Source: an uncultured Eubacteriales bacterium
GTDB taxonomy: Bacteria > Bacillota > Clostridia > Oscillospirales > Butyricicoccaceae
Length of the DNA stretch: 60,607 bases
Assembly (NCBI GenBank): GCA_910579575.1
Contig: CAJTUM010000011.1
Location: forward strand, 1 to 60,607
Reading direction: 5' to 3'
This document shows positions 41,340 through 50,375 of the stretch, piece by piece; the stretch's first letter is position 1; each line of letters begins with the position of its first letter. The notes under the pieces are model-generated. The model ran no database searches. It was not told the DNA's origin and saw only the letters and a program-made list of their open reading frames with translations. The translations under genes were made by a program, and so were the position numbers.

Positions 41340-41648
41340 TTACAGCGGCTCGTCTTGGTCGTCGTCCTCCAGCTCGTCGGCTTCTTCCAATTCGTCTTGC
41401 ATTTCTTCCGCCGCGTCGGGTTCCTCTTGCAGCGCCTCCTCAGCCGGCTGGGCGTCTTCCGCTTCAGGGGCCTGGGGGGCGGGCTCTTCCTCCGGCGCCT
41501 GAGGCGCAGGGCGATAGCCGGGTTCCTGGTTAATCAGGTCGTTCAGTTCCTCGTTTTGCAGGCGCACCAGGCGAGCCAGTCTGGCGCCGGCCATAGCTGC
41601 GCCGGCGACGGCGGCGGCAAACAGCGTGACTTTGGTACTTTTTTTCAT
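41340..41648 (-). CDS. Small acidic membrane-anchored or secreted protein
   Basis: 102 residues. The start at 41648 follows AGGAGGAAATTGATT. A short hydrophobic N-segment (KVTLFAAAVAGAAMAGARLARLV) precedes a Pro/Glu-rich, extremely acidic tail ending LEDDDQDEPL. Low complexity prevents family assignment. It may be a membrane-anchored, wall-spanning acidic peptide. It lies downstream of the cardiolipin synthase gene on the same strand. Confidence 0.65.
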   Translation of the reverse strand: MKKSTKVTLFAAAVAGAAMAGARLARLVRLQNEELNDLINQEPGYRPAPQAPEEEPAPQAPEAEDAQPAEEALQEEPDAAEEMQDELEEADELEDDDQDEPL

Positions 41649-41705
41649 AATCAATTTCCTCCTGTTTCAAGCTTGTTTATCGGATTTTTTCGAGTTTTCA
41701 CATGG

Positions 41706-43220
41706 TCACATCAGAGGGGCGAACATCCGCAGCAAAGCCCGGGTCAGCTTTTGATACCATTTGGCGCTGCGGCAGTCTTCCAAAGAAATTTTTTGGCAGC
41801 GGCGCAGGGTTTGCAGAAAATCGTTTTTGATGCTGAGCACAGTGTCGCCGCCATAGAGCAACACGCCGCATTCAAAATGCAGATACAGGCTGCGGAAGTC
41901 CATATTGATGGTGCCCACCACGCCCCACAGATCGTCTGCGACGATGGTTTTGGCGTGGTCGAAGCCAGGGGTATATTCAAAAATTTTCACCCCGGCTTGG
42001 GCCAGCAGCTCATAATTGGCCCTGGTGACGGCGTGGACAAACCACTTATCCGGGATATGAGGGGTGATAATGCGCACGTCTACCCCCCGCTTGGCGGCGG
42101 CGGTCAAGGCGGTGGTTGTTTCGTTGTCAATGACCAGATAGGGGGTGTTGATATAGAGATAGCGGTCGGCCCGATTGATGAGGTGGAGATAGACGGTTTC
42201 CGAAACGGGCTCCTGATCCAAGGGGCTGTCGGAAAAGGGCTGGACTACGTCGGTAGACTGGAGAGCGGGGAATTGGGGATAAAAATCCCCGACGTCTTCG
42301 TCCATGCCTCGCAGAAAATCCCACATGGTGAGAAACATCACCGTCATATTCCAGGCGGCGGACCCCTCCAGCTGGATGGCGGTGTCCTTCCAGTGGCCAT
42401 ATTTGGGGTAGGCGTTGATGTATTCGTCCGCCAAATTGATGCCGCCGGTAAAAGCTATCTGGCCGTCGACGACTAAAATTTTTCGGTGATCTCGGTGGTT
42501 AAAATGGGAGGAGAGCACCGGCTTGAAGGGGTTAAACACGCAGCATTTGACGCCCATCTGCTCCAGCTTCTGGTCATAATGGTGGGGCAGCGTCAACACG
42601 CAGCCCAGATCGTCGTATATCATTCGCACATCCACGCCTTGAGCGGCTTTTTCTTTGAGAATCTCCAGCATGTCGCCCCACATCTTGCCCTCTTCCACAA
42701 TGAAATATTCCAAAAAGATATATTTTTTGGCCTCCCGCATACGGGTCTTCATATCCTCAAAGGCCAGCTCGCCCAGAGAATAATATTTGGTTCTGGTGTT
42801 TTGCCAGGGGGGGCAGTAGGCGCATTGCTGAACATACCGCATCAGGCCGGCGGCGGCGGGGGCGATTTGTTGCGTCTGGTCGATGAGCGCGTCGTTGCTT
42901 TTCAGGTTGTTGGCCATCTGACGCTGAACGGACTGCATCTTCCGCCGGGACCAGCGGCCCATGTGGTTGCCGCCCAGCAGCAGATAAAACAGGCCGCCAA
43001 AAATGGGGAACAGCAGGATTGGGACGATCCAGGCGATTTTATAGGCCGGGTTGCTGGCGCCGTTGACAATGGCCAGTACCACAAACAGACTGAAAATCAG
43101 GGAAACGGCATAAAAATAGACAAAATAATTGCCGAATTCCACAATAACGGCCATCAGGATAGCGGCCTGAATTAGAATGGAAATTCCAACCAGCGTCACC
43201 CGCATGGTCAGAAAATTCAC
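41706..43220 (-). CDS. cls: Cardiolipin synthase (PLD family)
   Basis: 504 residues with GTG at 43220; an in-frame ATG at 43205 is equally possible, and neither has a close ribosome binding site. Two or three N-terminal membrane segments (VGISILIQAAILMAVIVEF; AVSLIFSLFVVLAIV; WIVPILLFPIFGGLFYLLLGG). Two PLD domains follow: first HKD-type motif HRDHRKILVVDGQIAFTGG, second FDHAKTIVADDLWGVVGTINMD. The enzyme joins two phosphatidylglycerols to cardiolipin and glycerol at the membrane. Confidence 0.93.
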   Translation of the reverse strand: MNFLTMRVTLVGISILIQAAILMAVIVEFGNYFVYFYAVSLIFSLFVVLAIVNGASNPAYKIAWIVPILLFPIFGGLFYLLLGGNHMGRWSRRKMQSVQRQMANNLKSNDALIDQTQQIAPAAAGLMRYVQQCAYCPPWQNTRTKYYSLGELAFEDMKTRMREAKKYIFLEYFIVEEGKMWGDMLEILKEKAAQGVDVRMIYDDLGCVLTLPHHYDQKLEQMGVKCCVFNPFKPVLSSHFNHRDHRKILVVDGQIAFTGGINLADEYINAYPKYGHWKDTAIQLEGSAAWNMTVMFLTMWDFLRGMDEDVGDFYPQFPALQSTDVVQPFSDSPLDQEPVSETVYLHLINRADRYLYINTPYLVIDNETTTALTAAAKRGVDVRIITPHIPDKWFVHAVTRANYELLAQAGVKIFEYTPGFDHAKTIVADDLWGVVGTINMDFRSLYLHFECGVLLYGGDTVLSIKNDFLQTLRRCQKISLEDCRSAKWYQKLTRALLRMFAPLM

Positions 43221-43372
43221 AATTTTTTTGACAATAAGGCGCCGCCTCCCTCTTTCCTCTGGCCGGCGGCTGTCAGCCGCCGATTCGTCCGAATGGTTTA
43301 TTGTTTATTGTAGCACGATTTTGCCCAAGGAGAAAGCAATAGTTTGTAAATTCTTGCGGCAAACAGAAAAAA
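43221..43372. other. Intergenic region between cardiolipin synthase and pepD terminator
   Basis: No gene or clear promoter found; a GGCGGC-rich stem (43262-43282, CGGCGGCTGTCAGCCGCCG) may act as a leader structure. With the stretch to 43522 it totals ~300 non-coding bases. Confidence 0.35.
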
Positions 43373-43400
43373 CGCAAGCCTCCTTGCGGGAGGCTTGCGC
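43373..43400 (-). terminator. Terminator of pepD
   Basis: Stem CGCAAGCCTCC/GGAGGCTTGCG followed on the minus strand by TTTTTT. It lies ~120 bases after the stop. Confidence 0.7.
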
Positions 43401-43522
43401 TGCGCGGACCTTTGAAGGGCCGCTGAAAACAGAATGAAGAAAAAACATCTCGGCGCGCAGGACCGGCCTTGGGCGCGAAAGACCAGAAACCGCCCGAACC
43501 CACTCGGAGCAGGGCCGCAGGG

Positions 43523-44983
43523 CTATCCGACTTTGCAGAGGGAGGCCAGGATTGCTTTCAGCAGCTGGTAGACCCGGGCAAAGGAATCCAGTTCCATCCG
43601 TTCGTCGGGGGAGTGGGCGCCGGAGCAGTTGCAGCTGACGGTGACCATGTCCACGCCAGGCAGGTTCTTTTGGAAAATGCCGCACTCCAATCCGCCGTGG
43701 ACGGCCACAACTTTGCCTTCCTTGCCGGTCAGCTCCTTGTAGCATTCCAGCACTTGGCTGCGGATGGGGGAATTTTTCTCGATCTCCCAGGATTCGTAAT
43801 CATCGTGATGGAAAGTGCTGGCTCCGGCCAGGCTGGCCAGAATGTCCAAGCGAGCCGCCATATCCTGTCGGAAGGCGTCGTTGCTGCTGCGCATGGAGAC
43901 GATGCACTTCAGACCCTTTTCGCAGAGATGGGCGCTGGCGAAGTTTTCAGAGGAAATCACCCGGTCGTCCATAGCGGGGTCCCGCAGTTGGGGGCCGCAG
44001 GGCAGCAAAACCATTAGATTTACCATCTGCCAGGTGTCCGCCGGGCTCAGAGCCTGGCAGTCTGCGTTTTCCTCCATGGCGGCGTCGATGTGGAAGCCCT
44101 GATCCTCAGGAACCAGCTGGCCCATGATCTCTTTTTCCGTCTGACGCACAATGTCCAGCGCCTCCTGACCCCGGCCATGGGGAACCAACACAACCGCGTC
44201 GCATTCTCGAGGAATGGCGTTGTCCTTGTCGCCGCCGTCGCATTGGGCGGCCTGGCAGCTCATGGCGGCGCACAGCTGGCGGAGAACCCGGCCCATCAGC
44301 ACATTGGCGTTGCCCAGGCTTTTGTGGATCAAGCCGCCAGAGTGACCGCCGGAAAGGCCCCGGATTTGAATGGAAACCTTGTCGCCCCGGGCTGGCGCCA
44401 TCTCCATGTCCAGAGTGATATCGGTCACTTGGCCGCCGGCGCTGCCGCAGCAGAAAGAGCCCTCAGGGCCGCAGTCCAGGTTGATGAGCCGGCGGGACTG
44501 AATGCGGTCAAACTCCAGGTTGTGGGCGCCGATGAGGCCCACTTCCTCGGAAGCGGTGAAGACGCATTCCAGCGGCGGATGAACCAGGTCCTGCTCTGTG
44601 AGCAACGCCATCATCCAAGCCAAGGCTACGCCGTTGTCCGCGCCCAAAGTGGTGCCGTCGGCCCGCAGAATATTGCCTTCTACCACTAATTTGATGGGGT
44701 CCTTTGTGAAATCATGCTCCACGCCCCGGTTTTTTTCGCACACCATATCCATATGGCCCTGGAGCATCAAGGGCGGCAGGTTTTCGCAGCCCTTGGAGCC
44801 AGGTTTTGTGACATAGACGTTCAGGGCCTGGTCCCGGTAGGCTTCCAGACCGTGCTCCTTGGAAAAATCCAGCAGATATTGGCTGATCGCCTGCTCGTTA
44901 CCCGAGCCCCGGGGGATTTGGCTGATTTCCTCAAAATACCGCAGAGCCTGTTTGGGCTCTCGGTCGCTCAACAGATAATTCAT
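43523..44983 (-). CDS. pepD: Aminoacyl-histidine dipeptidase PepD
   Basis: 486 residues, family length. M20 metallopeptidase metal ligands are visible: His/Asp in LQGHMDMVCEK, Asp in LGADNGVALAW, Glu pair in TASEEVGLIGA, Asp in LINLDCGPEG, and His in SGAHSPDERME. A lid domain lies between. It cleaves Xaa-His dipeptides (carnosinase-like) and other dipeptides in the cytoplasm. The hut operon 6.5 kb away could use the released histidine. Start at 44983 follows AGGAGGCGCGACAAC. Confidence 0.95.
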   Translation of the reverse strand: MNYLLSDREPKQALRYFEEISQIPRGSGNEQAISQYLLDFSKEHGLEAYRDQALNVYVTKPGSKGCENLPPLMLQGHMDMVCEKNRGVEHDFTKDPIKLVVEGNILRADGTTLGADNGVALAWMMALLTEQDLVHPPLECVFTASEEVGLIGAHNLEFDRIQSRRLINLDCGPEGSFCCGSAGGQVTDITLDMEMAPARGDKVSIQIRGLSGGHSGGLIHKSLGNANVLMGRVLRQLCAAMSCQAAQCDGGDKDNAIPRECDAVVLVPHGRGQEALDIVRQTEKEIMGQLVPEDQGFHIDAAMEENADCQALSPADTWQMVNLMVLLPCGPQLRDPAMDDRVISSENFASAHLCEKGLKCIVSMRSSNDAFRQDMAARLDILASLAGASTFHHDDYESWEIEKNSPIRSQVLECYKELTGKEGKVVAVHGGLECGIFQKNLPGVDMVTVSCNCSGAHSPDERMELDSFARVYQLLKAILASLCKVG

Positions 44984-45021
44984 GTTGTCGCGCCTCCTGT
45001 ATCAAATAAAATTCGGAACAA

Positions 45022-45474
45022 TCAATTCTGCAAAACCATTTCTGCGATGAATTCCGGCGTTCCTTCCTCCGGCCGGCGGTTTCCCGTGAAAGCAAAGCCT
45101 CGGGCCTGGTAAAACTGGACGGCGTTTTGGTTTTTTTCCAGCACCCAAAGCCGCCTTGCGCCCCGCTGGACGGCAAATTTCATCAGCGCGCCGCCAACGC
45201 CCCGCCCCTGAAAAAAGGGGTCCACATACAGTTGGCAAACCTCGTCGCCCGTCAGGCTGACCAGACCCTGGACAAAGCCGTCTTCATAGACGAAAACGCC
45301 TTCCAGGCTTTCTTCCCCAGAAAGATATTGCTGAGCCAGCGGCAACACCTGCATCTTGCCAAAAGAAACTTGGTCGTTTTGAAAAATGGGACGATAAGCC
45401 GTCCGCTTGGCAAAAATCAGAATCTCCGCAATGCGGGAGATATCGCCCGTATAGGCAGGACGAATACAGAACAT
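45022..45474 (-). CDS. GNAT-family N-acetyltransferase
   Basis: 150 residues. The start at 45474 (MFCIRPAYTGDISRIAEI) follows AAAGGAG; the frame extends upstream but without family features and across the divergent promoter. Acetyl-CoA loop QLYVDPFFQGRGVGGALMKFA (Q/RxxGxG/A), then LWVLEKNQNAVQFYQARGFAFTG. Substrate unknown, probably a small amine or a protein N-terminus. Confidence 0.9.
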   Translation of the reverse strand: MFCIRPAYTGDISRIAEILIFAKRTAYRPIFQNDQVSFGKMQVLPLAQQYLSGEESLEGVFVYEDGFVQGLVSLTGDEVCQLYVDPFFQGRGVGGALMKFAVQRGARRLWVLEKNQNAVQFYQARGFAFTGNRRPEEGTPEFIAEMVLQN

Positions 45475-45568
45475 AGAAACAGGCTCCTTTCGCAGAAAAA
45501 CGGGCATATCTTGTCGCGGATTCATTGTATCATGAATCCTGCGCCAATTCAACTTTAACAAAAGAACC

Positions 45569-45597
45569 TTGACATTTCCGGCGGCGGGGATTACAAT
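45569..45597 (+). promoter_or_regulatory. Promoter of the GntR/ABC operon
   Basis: Perfect TTGACA, 17 bases, TACAAT. Confidence 0.85.
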
Positions 45598-45604
45598 GGC
45601 AACT

Positions 45605-45633
45605 GTACTAATTAAAATAGTACATATAGTACG
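45605..45633 (+). promoter_or_regulatory. Operator candidate for the YtrA-type regulator
   Basis: Perfect inverted repeat GTACTA-N7-TAGTAC (45605-45623) just after the promoter, followed by a third half site TAGTAC at 45627-45632. The position at the transcription start fits autorepression, as known for YtrA. Confidence 0.65.
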
Positions 45634-45676
45634 GATCATGCGATTTCCCGCAAACAAAAAGAGGAGGCGCCGCAGT

Positions 45677-46072
45677 GTGATTGTCATTGATTATAAAGAC
45701 AGGCGGCCTATTTATGAGCAGATTATGGCGGGCATTGAGGATTTGGCGGCTCGGGGCGCTTTAAGCCCAGACAGCCAGCTGCCCTCTGTGCGCCAGCTGG
45801 CCATGGAGCTTTCCATCAACCCCAATACCATCCAGCGGGCTTACTCCGAGCTGGAAAAGGCCGGAGTCATCTACTCAGTAAAGGGCAAAGGGAATTTTGT
45901 GACGGCAGATCCCGGCAGTCTACGGGAGGAAAAGCTCCGCAGTCTGTTGGAGGAAATGACTCGGCAGGTTGTCCGAGCCATGGAACTGGGGGCCACAGAG
46001 GAGCAGCTGGGGCAATGGCTGCGGCAGGCTGTGGCCAGAAAGGGAGGGAACAACCATGATACAAGCCGCTGA
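45677..46072 (+). CDS. GntR-family regulator, YtrA subgroup
   Basis: 131 residues. GTG start at 45677 after GAGGAGG; upstream frame crosses the promoter and operator. GntR winged helix ~10-75: DRRPIYEQIMAGIEDLAARG, LPSVRQLAMELSINPNTIQRAYSELEKAGVIYSVKGKGNFV. A short ~50-residue C-terminal dimerisation helix and no effector domain define the YtrA type, whose members repress linked ABC transporter operons. It overlaps the ATP-binding protein gene by 17 bases. Confidence 0.93.
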   Translation: MIVIDYKDRRPIYEQIMAGIEDLAARGALSPDSQLPSVRQLAMELSINPNTIQRAYSELEKAGVIYSVKGKGNFVTADPGSLREEKLRSLLEEMTRQVVRAMELGATEEQLGQWLRQAVARKGGNNHDTSR

Positions 46073-46955
46073 CGTGACCAAACGCTTTGAGCAGAGGGCG
46101 GCCATTGACCATGTGAGCGCCCAAATCAACGAGGGCAGCGTATTTGGCTTAATCGGCTCCAATGGCGCAGGAAAATCCACTTTTCTGCGGCTGGCGGCGG
46201 GTATTCTCAAGCCGGACGAGGGAACCCTTTGCCTGGATGGACAAACGATTTTTGAATCTTCCCAGGCCAAGGCCAGGATTTTCTATATTTCAGACGAGCA
46301 GTATTTTTATTCCAACGCCACGCCGGCGGAGATGCGGGATTTTTACAGCAAGGTCTATTCTAAATTTGATAAAGCCCGGTTTCAACAGCTGCTCCGCACC
46401 TTTGAGCTGGAGATGGACCGGAAAATCAACACGTTTTCCAAGGGCATGAAAAAGCAGCTTTCGGTGATCTGCGGCGTATGCGCCGGCACGGATTATCTGT
46501 TTTGCGACGAGACCTTCGACGGCCTGGACCCAGTGGCGCGCCAAGCGGTGAAAAGCCTGTTTGCCGGGGAAATCGCCCAGCGGGGCTTGACGCCGGTGGT
46601 GGCTTCTCACAACCTGCGGGAGCTGGAGGACATTTGCGATCATGTGGGCTTGCTGCATCGAGGCGGCATTTTGTTCAGCCGGGATTTGGACGATATGAAG
46701 CTGGGCATCAACAAGGCTCAATGCGTCTTTGACGAGCCTGTCGCCAAGGAGGATTTCACTCCTCTGGAGGTGATGCAGCTGGAAAGCCGGGGCAGCTTGT
46801 ATACGATCACCGTCCGAGCCGGGCGGGACGAACTGGCCGCTCGGATACAGGAGCTTCGGCCCATTTTTTACGAGGTTCTGCCTCTTACGTTGGAGGAAAT
46901 TTTTATCAGTGAAACGGAGGCGCGAGGTTATGACATCAAAAAACTTCTTTTCTGA
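46056..46955 (+). CDS. ABC transporter ATP-binding protein (YtrB-like)
   Basis: 299 residues. Start at 46056 after GAAAGGGAGGG. Walker A GSNGAGKSTFLR, Q-loop region ISDEQYFY, degenerate signature FSKGMKKQLS (in place of LSGGQ), Walker B YLFCDETFDGLDP, switch His in VVASHNLRELE. The C-terminal ~75 residues (FDEPVAKEDFTPLEV) resemble the regulatory tail of antibiotic/peptide exporters. It overlaps the permease gene by 26 bases; the three genes form one operon. Confidence 0.93.
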   Translation: MIQAADVTKRFEQRAAIDHVSAQINEGSVFGLIGSNGAGKSTFLRLAAGILKPDEGTLCLDGQTIFESSQAKARIFYISDEQYFYSNATPAEMRDFYSKVYSKFDKARFQQLLRTFELEMDRKINTFSKGMKKQLSVICGVCAGTDYLFCDETFDGLDPVARQAVKSLFAGEIAQRGLTPVVASHNLRELEDICDHVGLLHRGGILFSRDLDDMKLGINKAQCVFDEPVAKEDFTPLEVMQLESRGSLYTITVRAGRDELAARIQELRPIFYEVLPLTLEEIFISETEARGYDIKKLLF

Positions 46956-49089
46956 GGCCGGGGAGGAAAGACGGCTGGCCGCCCGGTTAACAAAGGAGAA
47001 AATGCGCCACAGCCTGTGGGCGCTGAGCTTATTTGCGCTGCTGCTGTTTTTCACGATGACCTTGCCCACGGCCATGGAAGCCCAGCAGCTGATGGAGCGG
47101 CGACAGATACATGGTTGGACGACGGAGCAGATTGCGGAGGCAGGCGTCGAAACGATGTCTACCGTCCTGGGCCTGAGCAACGGCTTCACCGCCATCGTCA
47201 TAGCCAATATGGCGCTGGTGCTGGCGGCGGTTTGTTTTCGGTATCTGCACAATAAGAGCCAGGTGGATTTTTACCACAGCCTTCCCATTCGCCGGCCCTG
47301 GCTGTTCGCCGCCAATTTTGGGTCGGGCTTGGCGGGCTTTGCCGTCGCTTATTTCGGCAATCTGCTGCTTTCTGGCCTGATTGTGATCTGCGCCGGCTAT
47401 GGTCAGGCGCTGTTGACTCCGGCGGTGGGCGCGGCCGTCGTCCTGCACTGTGTATTCTTTTTGGTCGTGTACGCCGTCTGCGTCCTGGGTTGCCAGCTGG
47501 CTGGGACGACGGCCACCGGCGTGCTGTGCGGCGGCGTGCTGCTGGCCGGGCCGCTGGCGGCCTTTGGGCTGTTTGTCGTCTATGCGCAGCAGCTGTTTCA
47601 GAATTTTTACTTGCCGGAGAGCGTCCTGCTGCGGGTCGGCGATTGCTGCTCGCCGCTGTGGGCTTATCTGAGCCGGTGCTTTCACCAAACGGAGGACTAC
47701 GCCGGACGGCTGGCTTGGGGCGGAACCGCTTTTTGCTGGCTGTTGGCCGGGCTGGCGGTAGCCGCTTTGGCCTGCTGGGCTTATTGCCGCCGCCCTTCGG
47801 AATCGGCGGGCAAGGCCGCTTCCTTCCAACTGCCTGCCGCGGTTCTCAAATATTTCGCCGTGGCGCTCTGCGCGCTGGCAGGGGGCTTGATGTTCCGCGT
47901 TGTCGTCGGCGGCGAGGGGTGGATGGTCTTTGGATTTCTCCTGGGCGGACTACTGTCCCATTGCCTGGTGGAAATCATTTATCATCTGGATTTCAAGGCG
48001 CTGTTTTGCCATATCCGGGCCTTCTGCCTGTTTGCCGCGCTTTTTGCCGCCGTTTATCTTTGCCTGGCATGGGACGTATTCCATTACGACAGCTACCTGC
48101 CCCAGGCGGACCAGGTCCAGGCAGTCAGCGTCAATCTGGATTGGTTGGATTACTATGGGTCCAGTTATTATCATAGAAACAGCGGGCAGGGAGAGGACGC
48201 CATTTTGGAGAGGCTGAACCGGCAGACCTATCGCCAGCCGGAAACGATAGAAGCGGCTTTAGAGCTGTGTCGCATCAGTCAGGACGATTCCATTCCAGAT
48301 GCGTCTTACAACCGGGACGAGTATTATTCCACCGAGGTGCGGTATACTCTGAAAAGCGGGCGCCAGGTCTATCGCCAGTATCGGGTTCCTCGGCAGGCGG
48401 TGGAAGAACAGTTGACGGTTCTGTACGACAGCCAAGAATATAAGCAGAATTATATCCCGCTGTATCAAAAAGAGCCTTCGGAATTTCAGTCGGTTGAGAT
48501 TGATCTGGGAATGACCAACAAACCGGAGCAATATCTGCGGCAGGAAGGGCAGGCGGAGAAGATTGCCCAAGCGTTGCAGCAGGACGTCTTAGAGATGCGG
48601 ATCCAAGATATCAAAAACAAAGGGCCTATCGCCATTGTGACGCTGAGCACAGACCGGAATTATGGCAAACAAGAATATGACGACGATCTGAGCTTTGAAA
48701 TCTCCCTCCCTGTGTACGATACTTATGAAAATACTCTGAAAGCGCTCAAAGAGCAGGGCGTTGAGACAGAGGCGACTTTGCGCTCTTATGAGGTGGAGAA
48801 AGCCTATCTCTGGGTAGGCGACGAATCCGACGCTTTTGTGGAAACCCACGGCCTGGAAGCGTATTTTTCCAGCGACGCGAACACAAAACGGATTTTATCG
48901 GACGAGTGGATGCTGCTGACCGATTGGGATATCATCCAAAGGCTGCTCCAGAACGCCGTCCCTGAAAATTTGGCGCGGCGCAATCCCTTTTTTCTCATCG
49001 ACCGCAACCATACGCAGCTTCGCGTTGTGTTGGACGAAAACCAGGGACTGGAAATTCATTATGTATTTCCTGAAGAGGAAGAAGAATGA
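46930..49089 (+). CDS. ABC transporter permease with large extracellular domain
   Basis: 719 residues. Start at 46930 (MTSKNFFSEAGEER) after ACGGAGGCG. About ten hydrophobic segments in residues ~30-400 (e.g. WALSLFALLLFFTMTLP, AIVIANMALVLAAVCF, VVLHCVFFLVVYAVCVLG, WMVFGFLLGGLLSHCLVEII), then a ~320-residue soluble domain rich in Tyr/Glu (YYDSQ..., LGMTNKPEQYLRQEGQAEKI), resembling the DUF6449 domain of such permeases. Partner of the ATPase at 46056. A role in envelope-stress or antibiotic/peptide response is inferred from the YtrA-type control. Confidence 0.85.
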   Translation: MTSKNFFSEAGEERRLAARLTKEKMRHSLWALSLFALLLFFTMTLPTAMEAQQLMERRQIHGWTTEQIAEAGVETMSTVLGLSNGFTAIVIANMALVLAAVCFRYLHNKSQVDFYHSLPIRRPWLFAANFGSGLAGFAVAYFGNLLLSGLIVICAGYGQALLTPAVGAAVVLHCVFFLVVYAVCVLGCQLAGTTATGVLCGGVLLAGPLAAFGLFVVYAQQLFQNFYLPESVLLRVGDCCSPLWAYLSRCFHQTEDYAGRLAWGGTAFCWLLAGLAVAALACWAYCRRPSESAGKAASFQLPAAVLKYFAVALCALAGGLMFRVVVGGEGWMVFGFLLGGLLSHCLVEIIYHLDFKALFCHIRAFCLFAALFAAVYLCLAWDVFHYDSYLPQADQVQAVSVNLDWLDYYGSSYYHRNSGQGEDAILERLNRQTYRQPETIEAALELCRISQDDSIPDASYNRDEYYSTEVRYTLKSGRQVYRQYRVPRQAVEEQLTVLYDSQEYKQNYIPLYQKEPSEFQSVEIDLGMTNKPEQYLRQEGQAEKIAQALQQDVLEMRIQDIKNKGPIAIVTLSTDRNYGKQEYDDDLSFEISLPVYDTYENTLKALKEQGVETEATLRSYEVEKAYLWVGDESDAFVETHGLEAYFSSDANTKRILSDEWMLLTDWDIIQRLLQNAVPENLARRNPFFLIDRNHTQLRVVLDENQGLEIHYVFPEEEEE

Positions 49090-49091
49090 GA

Positions 49092-49117
49092 AAAAGCTGG
49101 CCGAAAGGCCAGCTTTT
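49092..49117. terminator. Terminator between the ABC operon and tcdA
   Basis: Perfect 11-bp stem AAAAGCTGGCC/GGCCAGCTTTT with GAAA loop, between convergent genes; works both ways. Confidence 0.9.
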
Positions 49118-49145
49118 CTATTGAGACTGTCTTTCCGCCGGCCTG

Positions 49146-49898
49146 TTATCGGGCCGTCAAACCTTCTTCGCATAGGCGCAAAACCACATGGCCCGCGATC
49201 ATCAGCCCAGCTACGGAGGGAACAAAGGGCAGACTGCCAGGGGTTTGTTTGCCAGGCCGGCCTTGGGAGGGGTCGCATTCCTCTTCTGGTGCAAGGGAGA
49301 GCGGCGTCCGCGGCGGCTCGTCGGACCACAGGACCTCCACATGAGAAATCCCTCTCTGCTTCAGCTCCCTGCGCATGACCCGGGCCAGCGGGCAGACCGA
49401 GGTTTTGGAAAGATCGCTGATGCGGAACCGGGAGGGGTCCAGCTTGTTGCCGGTGCCCATGCAGCTGATAATCGGAACCCCCGCCTCCTTAGCCCGCTGA
49501 ATCAGCAGCAGCTTAGCCGTCACGGTGTCCACCGCGTCCACGATATAATCATAGTGGGAGAGATCAAGAGCTTGGCAGGTATCCGGCCCATAAAACAGGT
49601 CGAAAACCTCCGCCTGGCAATCTGGGTTGATATCTTGGATGCGTCGGGCCGCCGCCTGGGCTTTGGGCTGCCCTAAGGTGCTATGCAGGGCGATGAGCTG
49701 ACGGTTGCAGTTGCTCAGCGCCACTCGGTCGTGGTCCACAAGGCCGATGCGGCCAACGCCCGCCCGCGCCAACCCTTCGGCGACATAGGAGCCGACGCCG
49801 CCGACGCCGCACAGCAGCACGGCGGACCGGGCCAGCCGGCGGACATTCTCTTCTCCCAGCAGCATGGCGCTGCGAAGAAAGGGCGATTCTGTCGTCAT
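49146..49898 (-). CDS. tcdA: tRNA threonylcarbamoyladenosine dehydratase TcdA
   Basis: 250 residues. E1-like fold: nucleotide site VLLCGVGGVGSYVAEGLARAGVGRIGLVDHDRVALSNCNRQ, then IVDAVDTVTAKLLLI, CMGTGNKLDPSRFRISDLSKTSVCPLARVMRRELKQRGI and VLWSDEPP, which distinguish TcdA from ThiF/MoeB. It cyclises t6A37 to ct6A in ANN-decoding tRNAs using ATP. Start at 49898 after GAGGAAAACGC. Stands alone. Confidence 0.93.
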   Translation of the reverse strand: MTTESPFLRSAMLLGEENVRRLARSAVLLCGVGGVGSYVAEGLARAGVGRIGLVDHDRVALSNCNRQLIALHSTLGQPKAQAAARRIQDINPDCQAEVFDLFYGPDTCQALDLSHYDYIVDAVDTVTAKLLLIQRAKEAGVPIISCMGTGNKLDPSRFRISDLSKTSVCPLARVMRRELKQRGISHVEVLWSDEPPRTPLSLAPEEECDPSQGRPGKQTPGSLPFVPSVAGLMIAGHVVLRLCEEGLTAR

Positions 49899-50375
49899 GC
49901 GTTTTCCTCGTTTCTTTTGCCCTGATATATAAAAATTGGCAGGGGAAATAGTAGTTAAAAATGCAACTTATAGGCGCTCAAACGATTACAGAACGGTACA
50001 AAATGGTTACAAAGCAGTAAACCCTATTCCCATCCCAGAAGGAAGGTGATACAATAAATCAGAAGGAGAATGGGGACAAACCGCCCTTCTCAACCCAAAA
50101 GCGGCTTGTATTGTTTTGATTCTTTTTCCCTTTTGTAAAACAAATAAATGCTTCGTCAATTTCGCCGGCATTGCTTATTGGAACGAATGCCTGGAATAAA
50201 ACAGAAACATATACAGAAGGGACAGACGACGCCTTTGAACACGAAAGCGACCGTTTGCCGCAGAAAGCCACAGATATAACTGGGGCTTGCATTTTTTCAA
50301 GTTTGTGCGCGATATACAATATATTATCATATACCGCCGGCGGCAGATTTGCAAGCGGGCGGAAAGGAGGAAAGC
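49899..50375. other. Intergenic region with short direct repeats
   Basis: About 480 bases. Near 49985-50015 three spaced copies of a GATTACAG/GGTACAAA/GGTTACAAA-like motif occur. TGATACAAT at ~50047-50055 is an extended -10 candidate on the plus strand, and TATACAATATATTAT (~50314-50328) lies closer to the next gene. A 109-codon minus-strand frame (50059-50388) has no ribosome binding site or family features and is not called. Confidence 0.4.
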
